Source of the DNA: Porticoccus sp.
GTDB taxonomy: Bacteria > Pseudomonadota > Gammaproteobacteria > Pseudomonadales > Porticoccaceae
NCBI GenBank assembly: GCA_002685455.1
Contig: NYXF01000023.1
Span: forward strand, 1 to 7,677
Length of the DNA stretch: 7,677 bases
Reading direction: 5' to 3'
Shown here piece after piece: positions 1 to 5,470 of this stretch. How positions within the stretch are numbered: the stretch's first letter is position 1; each line of letters begins with the position of its first letter. Below the pieces are notes generated by a model that saw nothing but the letters and a program-made list of their open reading frames with translations, did no database searches and was not told where the DNA came from. A program made the translations under genes and the position numbers.

Positions 1-1076
1 CGATAAATATCTTCCAACGATAAACACCCGTCACCGATTGTATTTTCATTTTCACCATTTTCCAAGATAAACTTTTTAAAATCTTGGTAATCATTATAAT
101 ATTGATTAGAAATTTTTGCTCTTTGTCTTTTACGAATCATAATAATTTTACCTATCATTTCATTTTCTAGGGAAGATAACTCTGAAAGAAACTCTTTGAA
201 AAATGTCATATGAATTATATTAGGTAGAGATCTATCAATCAATCTGAAATAACCACTATATCTCTTTTGTAATTTACTATAAGTATTAACTAATATATCA
301 TGACCACCATATCTTAGATTTAAGGATGGTATATGATTCATAAAATCATTTCCTAATAAGAAACACATGAAAATATAATCATCAATGATAATAGATTCTT
401 TTACTATTCGTTGTAAATGAAAGGATTCTAATAAATGTTTTTTTAGTGAATCTATTTTTAAATAAATATATTCAGAATCTGTATTTTCTATATTATAATC
501 AGTAGTTTCTCTAAGTAAGACTATATTAGGCTTATGAGAAACTAATGATAATTGTATTAAATCCGCATCTAAACCATAAATACATATTTTACCTTTTAGA
601 TTGTTATTTAAAATATAATGTAAAATCTTATGTTCCCCTTCTCCTCTATTATCACTATCATCAAGAATAATATTTTTATGTTTAGAAAATTCCTTTCTTA
701 AACGGATATTTAACATATTCATAAACGTAGTCCCAGGTGATATTGCATTTGTATTCCATGTAGATTCTGTATTATATTTTCTTTCTAAAGCAGATTTATG
801 TCTTCTCATCCTTTGCTGCTTCATTTTCATCTTAGGAGCAATACCATCAATTGCAATATAGACAGTGTCCTTGACTCCGGTATATAGTATTAATTTATTT
901 ATTTCATTTAATATTTTATCTATGATTTCATTACTATCAGTTAATCCTCTCGCACAAGGATGAATTAAACAATTAAGATCAAAAAAAAGATGATTTATAT
1001 CATCATATTTATCTTTATGTAAAATAGTGTCACCATAATCTGAAATTAAGGTTTTAAAATAAACAGGGATACCCAT
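1..1076 (-). CDS. 5'-3' exoribonuclease, XRN1/XRN2 family (N-terminal part, truncated by window edge)
   Basis: I translated this frame by hand. It starts at the ATG at 1076 and stays open for 358 codons to the window edge, so the C-terminus is missing. The product matches the XRN nuclease core: an MGIP start; FFDLNCLIH (residues 31-39, D33); the DGIAPKMKMKQQRMRR block (77-92), where K84, Q88, R91 and R92 align with the 5'-phosphate pocket of Xrn1; GEGEHKI (145-151, E146 and E148); GLDADLI (168-174, D170 and D172); and DDYIFMCFLLGNDF (232-245, D244). All acidic metal ligands expected in this part are present, so the enzyme should be active. XRN enzymes degrade 5'-monophosphorylated (decapped) RNA processively, and viral copies are known in Mimivirus-type viruses. 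A role in host mRNA turnover or removal of spent viral transcripts is inferred. The family and start are secure; the symbol is left blank because XRN1 and XRN2 types cannot be separated here. Confidence 0.95.
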   Translation of the reverse strand, partial: MGIPVYFKTLISDYGDTILHKDKYDDINHLFFDLNCLIHPCARGLTDSNEIIDKILNEINKLILYTGVKDTVYIAIDGIAPKMKMKQQRMRRHKSALERKYNTESTWNTNAISPGTTFMNMLNIRLRKEFSKHKNIILDDSDNRGEGEHKILHYILNNNLKGKICIYGLDADLIQLSLVSHKPNIVLLRETTDYNIENTDSEYIYLKIDSLKKHLLESFHLQRIVKESIIIDDYIFMCFLLGNDFMNHIPSLNLRYGGHDILVNTYSKLQKRYSGYFRLIDRSLPNIIHMTFFKEFLSELSSLENEMIGKIIMIRKRQRAKISNQYYNDYQDFKKFILENGENENTIGDGCLSLEDIY

Positions 1077-1089
1077 TGTAAATATTATC

Positions 1090-1112
1090 TAAAGATACGA
1101 GAAGTATCTTTA
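1090..1112. promoter_or_regulatory. Perfect 9-bp hairpin in the XRN upstream gap
   Basis: Arms TAAAGATAC (1090-1098) and GTATCTTTA (1104-1112) are exact reverse complements around the loop GAGAA. It ends 13 bases upstream of the XRN ATG. In the XRN mRNA it would sit in the 5' leader. For the gene at 1288-1758, read in the same direction, it would lie in the distal 3' region. Mimivirus transcripts end at hairpins, so a 3'-end signal for the upstream gene is one reading and a leader structure the other. The rest of the 1077-1287 gap is AT-rich, with no convincing gene and no clear TATA-like run next to the XRN start. Confidence 0.5.
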
Positions 1113-1287
1113 ACTAAAGTAGAGTAGTCACTAAATAATATGTATTTATATCTGTTTCATATAAATTTTTGAGATAAATATAGTTACAGATGAATAAGAA
1201 AAGATAAAAGATAAACTCGCAAGGGTTCATTTTGTTTTGAGTTACGTTTATTATTTTGATACTTTGTTAAGAATCATTTAATCAAAT

Positions 1288-1758
1288 TTATTTATTTTTC
1301 CGAGTTTTTTTCTGCTTAGATTTCTTCTTTTTAGATCTTTTCTTCTTAGATTTCTTCTTAGATTTCTTCTTCTTAGATTTCTTCTTTTTAGAAGATCTTA
1401 ATAATTCCTCATGTATTTCATCTTTTAAAAGAATAAATCTTTTAAAATATTGTGTAAATTCTATACTACATGCTAAAGCATGACCATTTGATTCTTTAGC
1501 CATTTCAGATGATGTAATTTGAGCCGAATCCATATATTTTATTTCAAATTTGTCAGCTTCCGTAAAAAAATCTTTCATAACTTTAGATTGAGAAGCACTT
1601 ATATTTGAATTTCTTTCAAAATCTTCATTCAAATAACTATCATAAATTTCCATTTTAATATCGTCTAATTCGCCTTTTTTTTCACCTCTTTCGGGCGCAT
1701 TTTTAATTAAAAAATATGCTTCTAATAAATCCTTAAAATTACTAAGACTAATTGGCAT
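1288..1758 (-). CDS. Uncharacterised protein with lysine/serine-rich C-terminal tail
   Basis: A 156-residue protein that I do not recognise. Residues 1-120 form a mixed, mostly acidic, helix-favouring domain with no membrane segment or signal peptide. From residue 121 to the end the sequence is almost only K, S and R, in repeats of three or four lysines and one serine. Tails like this are common in NCLDV proteins, especially virion-packaged ones, and could bind DNA or RNA or be phosphorylated; that role is inference. The ATG at 1758 lies directly behind an AT-only stretch (1759-1789), as for other starts here. It is transcribed in the same direction as its neighbours, with 31 bp to the upstream gene and 211 bp to XRN downstream. 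The tail parallels the gene at 6076-6552, but the bodies look unrelated. Confidence 0.8.
   Translation of the reverse strand: MPISLSNFKDLLEAYFLIKNAPERGEKKGELDDIKMEIYDSYLNEDFERNSNISASQSKVMKDFFTEADKFEIKYMDSAQITSSEMAKESNGHALACSIEFTQYFKRFILLKDEIHEELLRSSKKKKSKKKKSKKKSKKKRSKKKKSKQKKTRKNK
1309..1389 (-). repeat. Degenerate lysine/serine codon repeat (basic tail)
   Basis: On the plus strand this is an irregular array of 12-15-base units of the type TTCTTCTTAGAT, encoding K(3-4)-S units in residues 124-150 of the minus-strand protein. Unit lengths alternate between 12 and 15 bases, as expected for a repeat that grows and shrinks by slippage in whole codons. Confidence 0.75.
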
Positions 1759-1789
1759 TATATAATATATAATATATAAAATATAATAT
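1759..1789 (-). promoter_or_regulatory. AT-only promoter region of the basic-tail gene
   Basis: All 31 bases between the ATG at 1758 and the stop of the upstream gene at 1790 are A or T, with overlapping TATATTATA units in the gene's sense. There is no room for other elements, so the promoter must lie here or inside the 3' end of the upstream gene. Comparable AT-only runs abut the ATGs at 2470, 3934, 4759 and 4998. Confidence 0.5.
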
Positions 1790-2419
1790 TTAATATTCTG
1801 TGGATATTTTTTTTAGAAGATCATGAATAAAATATTCTTTATTCTGAAGTATTAATTCCAATGATTCTAAATAAATATCTCTATTAACATCTTCATGAAT
1901 CAACTTTAATAAAGATATAGCAGAATTTATTTCAGATTGAGTCCATATTTCTTTTAACTTATCAATAATAGGATTTATATCTACGTCTTCTATAATATTT
2001 TCACAATCATTCATTTGTATCACCGATATAAAATGTGTTATTGTATGTCTAATAGTAGAATTTCTATCATAAACACTGTTTAATATATTTAAACCTGTTA
2101 TACATTCATTGTAAAGAAATTTATAATCATTATAAGAATACCATTCTATACTTTTTAAGATAGGATGGTATAAATTATGTAAATCTTCTCTACAATCACC
2201 CTCTATCATTCTTATTAATCCTTGATCATAAGTATTTTCTTGATAAATTATACCATTATCTTTAATAGATAATTTTGTATTTGGTGGTTTATATTTTAAA
2301 ATTGCTAATCTAAATATGACTGTAAGAGGTTCTAATATTAAATTTTTTTCTCTTTTTTGAGTCATAAATATATCTTCTACAGATTTAAATAGTTGATAAC
2401 TTGATAAAGCTTTTAACAT
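1790..2419 (-). CDS. Uncharacterised protein, probably conserved in large DNA viruses
   Basis: A 209-residue soluble protein with no signal peptide or membrane segment. Residues 28-90 are the most distinctive part. They contain LAILKYKPPNTKLSI (38-52), a short YQE strand (59-61), GLIRMIEGDCREDLHNLYHP (67-86), and then alternating helices to the end (about 100-209). From memory this central block resembles hypothetical proteins in other Mimivirus-like genomes (growth of a 'YKP.gTKlsI ... GD...DL..LY.Pi' pattern), but I know of no assigned function and propose none. The ATG at 2419 faces the ATG at 2470 across a 50-bp AT-rich gap, so the two genes probably share a divergent promoter. Downstream, the stop at 1790 is 31 bp from the next gene on the same strand. 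Confidence 0.85.
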   Translation of the reverse strand: MLKALSSYQLFKSVEDIFMTQKREKNLILEPLTVIFRLAILKYKPPNTKLSIKDNGIIYQENTYDQGLIRMIEGDCREDLHNLYHPILKSIEWYSYNDYKFLYNECITGLNILNSVYDRNSTIRHTITHFISVIQMNDCENIIEDVDINPIIDKLKEIWTQSEINSAISLLKLIHEDVNRDIYLESLELILQNKEYFIHDLLKKISTEY

Positions 2420-2469
2420 ATTCTAATAATATTTAAAAAGATTATTTTAATATTTAATATATATAAAAT
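2420..2469. promoter_or_regulatory. Divergent promoter region
   Basis: This 50-bp gap is nearly all A/T and separates two outward-facing ATGs (2419 minus, 2470 plus). The plus side ends with TAATATATATAAAAT (2455-2469) immediately before the ATG. The same 15 bases occur again at 4746-4760, running into the ATG at 4759. A repeated 15-mer at the same place relative to two starts supports a promoter element, though low base complexity weakens the argument. Confidence 0.55.
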
Positions 2470-3852
2470 ATGTTTAAGATTTTTTCTTTAGGTTTATATT
2501 TTACAAATGTGTATTCTCAAGTAGTTGGTGATACAAGGGATGATAATAATTGTTTGATTTCTGCGGGTTATAGTTGGTGTGAAAGTTCCCATGAATGTAT
2601 TCGTAGTTGGGAAACTCCTTGTGAAGATAATTTTATATCTTGTGGCGATTGTTTAAAAAAGCAACGGAAGGGTATGAATATTGCTTGTCCTGTAAGGTGT
2701 GATGTAGAAGGACCTATTAGTATTCCTTTACCACCAGATCACTGTCCGGAAGTCATGTGTATGATGTATTGTGGAAATGGATATGTACAAGATGACAATG
2801 GATGCAATACATGTAGATGTAATGAACATGTTAGAGTAATTGATCCTATACCGACATCTATGCCTGCGCCTATGCCCTCGCCTATGCCCCCCCATATTTT
2901 AGTAGGTGATCCAATATCAGATACACCCGTAATTAATCCATTTTTAAATACTTGCTCAGAAATTCAAATGGCTGTTTATCATGAATGTAATAGTGATTGT
3001 CATAATTGTGATTTTAAAGATACTAGAACCGTATTAAGTGATTGTATGAACAATGGTCTTAGAGCGAGTGATGATTTATGTCATGGTGATATACATTTGT
3101 GTAGTATTCCTTATAATGATTGTGATAATGAATTTGTATGTCCTAAAATTACTGAAGTTACAGATTGCGGTGGAAATGGATTAAGTGGATATTCAACTTA
3201 TCGTTTATCATTAATTGTAAAAAATCCAGATGTTAAAAATATTTATGCGATTTATGGAGATGACGAAGATTCACCTATGCCAATGATTATCCCCCCTGCT
3301 TATCAAAGTATCATTAATTTCAATAGCAATATTGGAGGTGTTTTACCGGCTATCATAAATATTGATCCTGATTCTCAATATGATAGTTGGTTAACTATTG
3401 GTATAACCGATGGTAATACAGGGAATCAGGTTTCAACTGTTGGTATTGATTTTTCAATCTGGACAGAAACTTCTGGTATTCATACTACAAATGGAGCTGT
3501 ATTTACCATTGACCCTGAAGTTTCAGTAGTAGATGGTGATGAATATACAATAGCACAAATTACTATCCCTAATAGTAGAAGTGTTGAATTGATTATAAAT
3601 GCTCAAGGCAAAACGAATTGTGTTAATAATTGTAATAGTGATAATCTTTCTTGGAAACAAAAAGGTATCATTTTTAATATTGTTCCACCTACAAGAGAGA
3701 ATCATAATAATATCCCGCATTCATGTAGTGCTTGGTTTGATGGTTGTAATACTTGTCAAGTGAGGAATGGTCAAATCGGCTCTTGTACTCGTGTAATGTG
3801 TTTTAGGGTGGATACTCCTTATTGTAAAGTTTTTGATACATCTGGTCATTAA
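2470..3852 (+). CDS. Secreted cysteine-rich mosaic protein with antistasin-like module
   Basis: A 460-residue protein with 32 cysteines. Residues 1-16 look like a signal peptide (cleavage near YS-Q17), and there is no later membrane segment, so it should enter the ER and be secreted or virion-exposed. Visible modules are: a Cys motif at 28-51 (C-x8-C-x5-C-x7-C, with AGYSWC); an antistasin-type pattern at 92-117 (C-x4-C-x3-C-x10-C-x2-C-x-C, including DDNGC); a Pro/Met linker at about 126-148; a second Cys-rich part at 162-233; a nearly Cys-free, probably beta-rich domain at 234-383 with DSWLTIGITDG, GIDFSIW and NGAVFTIDP; and a C-terminal Cys motif at 419-452 (AWFDGCNTC, CTRVMC). Antistasin domains inhibit serine proteases in leeches and other animals; inhibition here is inference. 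From memory the DSWLTIGI/NGAVF and WFDGCNTC motifs recur in algal and marine virus proteins. Flanks: divergent from the gene at 1790-2419, with RPB10 81 bp downstream. Confidence 0.88.
   Translation: MFKIFSLGLYFTNVYSQVVGDTRDDNNCLISAGYSWCESSHECIRSWETPCEDNFISCGDCLKKQRKGMNIACPVRCDVEGPISIPLPPDHCPEVMCMMYCGNGYVQDDNGCNTCRCNEHVRVIDPIPTSMPAPMPSPMPPHILVGDPISDTPVINPFLNTCSEIQMAVYHECNSDCHNCDFKDTRTVLSDCMNNGLRASDDLCHGDIHLCSIPYNDCDNEFVCPKITEVTDCGGNGLSGYSTYRLSLIVKNPDVKNIYAIYGDDEDSPMPMIIPPAYQSIINFNSNIGGVLPAIINIDPDSQYDSWLTIGITDGNTGNQVSTVGIDFSIWTETSGIHTTNGAVFTIDPEVSVVDGDEYTIAQITIPNSRSVELIINAQGKTNCVNNCNSDNLSWKQKGIIFNIVPPTRENHNNIPHSCSAWFDGCNTCQVRNGQIGSCTRVMCFRVDTPYCKVFDTSGH
2860..2893 (+). repeat. 12-bp tandem repeat encoding a PMP linker, ending in a C7 run
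   Basis: Two full 12-base units, ATGCCTGCGCCT (2860-2871) and ATGCCCTCGCCT (2872-2883), are followed by a partial ATGCCCCCCC (2884-2893). They encode MPAP-MPSP-MPP (residues 131-141), a flexible linker between the antistasin-like module and the second Cys-rich part. The C7 run (2887-2893) is unusual in such AT-rich DNA and could slip. Confidence 0.7.
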
Positions 3853-3921
3853 TTTTAAGTAATCATTATAAATATCTAATTTTTCTATTAAATTTGATTT
3901 AAAAATATTAACATAAATTAA

Positions 3922-3933
3922 TAATATATAAAT
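3922..3933 (+). promoter_or_regulatory. AT-rich start-proximal promoter element of RPB10
   Basis: TAATATATAAAT directly precedes the ATG at 3934 and is a shorter form of the TAATATATATAAAAT element before the ATGs at 2470 and 4759. The rest of the 81-bp gap after 3852 is also AT-rich. It holds only a weak 6-bp hairpin (TTAAAT/ATTTAA, 3888-3902), too poor to call a terminator. Confidence 0.4.
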
Positions 3934-4203
3934 ATGTTAATTCCACCTCGTTGCTATACATGTGGGGAAATACTCGCTGATAAATGGATCCCTTATATTT
4001 CAGCAGTTCAAAGTGATAAGAATGATATGAATGGTTCAGTAAATCCAGAAGAAGATTTACTTGAATTAAAATACATTGATGTTAAAAATCCAAAACCCGA
4101 AAAGAGTATTGAAGGAAAAGTTCTTGATGAATTAAATTTACATAAATATTGTTGTAGGCGTATGATGTTAGGTAATGTTCATATTATTTCATACTTATCT
4201 TAG
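3934..4203 (+). CDS. RPB10: DNA-directed RNA polymerase subunit RPB10 (RpoN/RPB10 family), enlarged
   Basis: An 89-residue protein opening with MLIPPRCYTCGEILADKW, the canonical RPB10 N-terminus with zinc ligands C7 and C10. Near the C-terminus HKYCCRRMML (70-79) supplies the second ligand pair, C73 and C74, inside the family's invariant CCRRM signature. RPB10 is a small zinc-binding subunit that helps join the large subunits of archaeal, eukaryotic and NCLDV RNA polymerases. In yeast the second pair is at C45/C46, so an insertion of about 28 acidic/lysine-rich residues (about 22-65) separates the two half-sites, while the C-terminal end is shorter. The start matches the family exactly. The last 20 bp overlap the 3' end of the convergent gene at 4184-4729. 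Presence of this gene argues for a virus carrying its own RNA polymerase. Confidence 0.96.
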   Translation: MLIPPRCYTCGEILADKWIPYISAVQSDKNDMNGSVNPEEDLLELKYIDVKNPKPEKSIEGKVLDELNLHKYCCRRMMLGNVHIISYLS

Positions 4204-4729
4204 GTTTTTGATATATTAAATATCCTATTAAGTAAAAACATACTATTGAGATAAAAGTATTCGTATGTATATTATTTTTTTGTATATATAGATACAATAA
4301 AGGAGTTGCTAAGAGATACATAAATGAATCACCAATGACAGCTCCAGCCTTCACTCTTTCAGCATAATATTTAAATTCATCCATGACCAGATTTTTATTT
4401 TTAGGATAGGGTTTTATAGCAAATAGATAAAATGAGAAATCATGTGTTATTTGAACTAAAAGAACTAACCCTAAATATTTATATAGTTCATAATCAGTAT
4501 TAATATATTTTTCTACTACTAAATATTCATAAATAAATTTAGCGATATAAAATCCTATTAAGACTGATAAAACGTCTAATATTACAGCAGTCCATCCTAA
4601 ATTATCATACCATCGGTTAATTGATATACCTGTAAATGGACTTTTAGTGAATCTAAATAAATACAACATGAATAGTTCAATTACAACCGCAGCAGTCAGA
4701 AAATGTAAAAAAGTTAAATCTTTTATCAT
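4184..4729 (-). CDS. Multi-pass membrane protein, probably conserved in NCLDVs
   Basis: A 181-residue hydrophobic protein with about five predicted membrane segments, by eye at 8-26, 47-69, 86-105, 129-149 and 157-173. Conserved-looking polar motifs lie at the membrane edges: INRWYDNLGWTAVILDVLSV (37-56), VQITHDFSFY (92-101), MDEFKYYAERVKAGAVIGDS (116-135). From memory, proteins with the pattern 'INRWYdnlGwtAvvlDvLs' followed by 'QItHDf.FY' and 'GDS' occur widely in Mimivirus-like and metagenomic giant virus genomes without assigned function. The H97-D98 pair and D134 inside or near membranes are the residues I would test first. The ATG at 4729 faces the ATG at 4759 across 29 bp. The stop lies inside the RPB10 gene, giving a 20-bp tail-to-tail overlap. 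A virion inner-membrane or ER location is inferred. Confidence 0.85.
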   Translation of the reverse strand: MIKDLTFLHFLTAAVVIELFMLYLFRFTKSPFTGISINRWYDNLGWTAVILDVLSVLIGFYIAKFIYEYLVVEKYINTDYELYKYLGLVLLVQITHDFSFYLFAIKPYPKNKNLVMDEFKYYAERVKAGAVIGDSFMYLLATPLLYLYIQKNNIHTNTFISIVCFYLIGYLIYQKPKISMK

Positions 4730-4758
4730 TAATATTTATATTATATAATATATATAAA
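4730..4758. promoter_or_regulatory. Symmetric divergent promoter with 16-bp palindrome
   Basis: The 29 bases between two outward-facing ATGs are all A/T. They contain the perfect palindrome TATATTATATAATATA (4737-4752). Its centre (4744/4745) falls almost exactly midway between the start codons, leaving 7 bases on the minus-gene side and 6 on the plus-gene side. A single TATA-like box could thus serve both genes, with very short leaders. AT-only DNA yields palindromes easily, so it is the centring more than the palindrome that is suggestive. Confidence 0.6.
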
Positions 4759-4959
4759 ATGAATTATACTTGTAAAATATTAATTGAAGCATTTATTGTT
4801 GCTTTATCGATAGTTGTCCTTGGATTTGGCATCCAACGTGTTTTTAAAGTGCAAGATCCATTAACATTATTATTTGTAACTGGATTTTCTGTTCATTTAA
4901 TATACGATGTATTAGGATTCAATAAATATTATTGTAAAATATGTGCTGGTTGTAAGTAA
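4759..4959 (+). CDS. Small two-TM membrane protein with Cys-rich C-terminus
   Basis: A 66-residue protein with two membrane segments (about 8-27 and 34-52) and a short tail, FNKYYCKICAGCK (54-66), holding cysteines 59, 62 and 65. The stretch TGFSVHLIYDVLGFNKYYC (41-59) fits a pattern I remember from small proteins of other giant viruses (TG..HL..E..G.NK.YC), here with Asp at the position usually Glu. No function is known to me. The Cys tail could form disulphides made by the viral thiol oxidase pathway, or bind metal; this is inference. The ATG directly follows the shared divergent promoter, and the next gene starts 38 bp downstream in the same direction. Confidence 0.8.
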   Translation: MNYTCKILIEAFIVALSIVVLGFGIQRVFKVQDPLTLLFVTGFSVHLIYDVLGFNKYYCKICAGCK

Positions 4960-4984
4960 TTTATTTAATCTTATTTTTATATTT

Positions 4985-4997
4985 ATTCATATTATAA
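4985..4997 (+). promoter_or_regulatory. AT-rich start-proximal element with TAAATG
   Basis: The 38-bp gap after 4959 is almost all A/T and ends TATAAATG, with the ATG at 4998. TAAAT overlapping the start codon recalls the poxvirus late promoter TAAATG, where initiation occurs within the motif. Similar TAAAATG or TAAATATG contexts occur at 4759 and 3934. Confidence 0.35.
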
Positions 4998-5435
4998 ATG
5001 AATACTCTTTTGATTATTGTTGTTGCTGTAGTTGGATTTTGTTATTTTGGTGGGAATAAATGTCCTAAGGCTCTTAAAGAAAATAAAGAAATGCTATTAG
5101 GTGTTCTTGTTGGTTTAGCACTGTGTTCTTTCATGGGTGTTAGGTTAGAAGGCATAAATACCCCGGATGAATCAACATTGCCTACTAAAGAAAATAATAT
5201 CCCTGTAATATATATTAAAGAAAATAGTAATGTAGAATTTAAATCTGGTAATGCCGGTGATGATGCGTCTAATATGGAAATGACTTTTTCATCCATAGAT
5301 GAAAAAGGCAAGAATCAAATGACATCTGGGCCCGTGGCCCAGATGAACAATGATTACATAAATATTAATGGATTGCCCTTTAAAATAATAGTTCTCAGTG
5401 AGAGTGATTTTAAAAAAAAGAAAATACAAAAATAA
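4998..5435 (+). CDS. Two-TM membrane protein with hydrophilic C-terminal domain
   Basis: A 145-residue protein. TM1 (about 3-17) and TM2 (about 32-47) flank a short basic loop with CPKALKENKEMLLG (22-35). TM2 ends in GLALCSFMGVRLEG (39-52). From memory the 'P..Lk.NK..LLG...GL.LCSF.G.R.EG' pattern recurs in small proteins of Mimivirus-like viruses, function unknown. The rest (53-145) is hydrophilic, ending in a basic KKKKIQK. Residues 109-116 (TSGPVAQM) are coded by the GC-rich inverted repeat at 5323-5345, so this stretch is compositionally foreign to the gene. It lies between two other plus-strand membrane-protein genes, which suggests a set of virion or factory membrane proteins. The gap to the next ATG is 35 bp. 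Confidence 0.82.
   Translation: MNTLLIIVVAVVGFCYFGGNKCPKALKENKEMLLGVLVGLALCSFMGVRLEGINTPDESTLPTKENNIPVIYIKENSNVEFKSGNAGDDASNMEMTFSSIDEKGKNQMTSGPVAQMNNDYININGLPFKIIVLSESDFKKKKIQK
5323..5345. repeat. GC-rich 10-bp perfect inverted repeat inside a coding sequence
   Basis: Arms CATCTGGGCC (5323-5332) and GGCCCAGATG (5336-5345) are exact reverse complements around a 3-base spacer, CGT. Each arm has 7 G/C of 10, in a genome where whole rows have 10-20 G/C of 60. It is read in frame as part of residues 109-116 of the gene at 4998-5435. In RNA it would be by far the most stable hairpin visible in this window. Confidence 0.9.
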
Positions 5436-5470
5436 ATCTATTTTAAAAAATATAATTGTATATAATAGAT

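Noticed and set aside
1114..1230. A 38-codon minus-strand open frame from the ATG at 1230 with a hydrophobic start (MNPCEFIFYLFLFIC), upstream of XRN
   Set aside because: It is very short, lacks the AT-only lead-in seen at other starts and has no recognisable motif. It could be an upstream ORF or small membrane peptide, but chance is more likely.
1077..1287. Possible tRNA or structured RNA gene in the longest non-coding gap
   Set aside because: I found no cloverleaf, no TTCGA-type T loop and no paired acceptor ends; only the 9-bp hairpin stands out.
3523..3720. 65-codon minus-strand frame inside the secreted protein gene
   Set aside because: It lies wholly inside a well-supported cysteine-rich gene, is full of I/T/N from antisense of AT-rich codons and has no motif.
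3888..3902. TTAAAT/ATTTAA hairpin downstream of the secreted protein gene
   Set aside because: It is six A/T pairs only, expected by chance in this composition; not enough for a 3'-end signal.
5042..5311. 89-codon minus-strand frame antisense to the two-TM gene
   Set aside because: It is an antisense shadow of a gene with clear membrane segments and no independent promoter.
5456..5470. Five-codon upstream extension of the tail-anchored protein using a TTG start
   Set aside because: Non-ATG starts are not expected in a eukaryotic virus; the ATG at 5471 is in frame and every other gene here starts with ATG.
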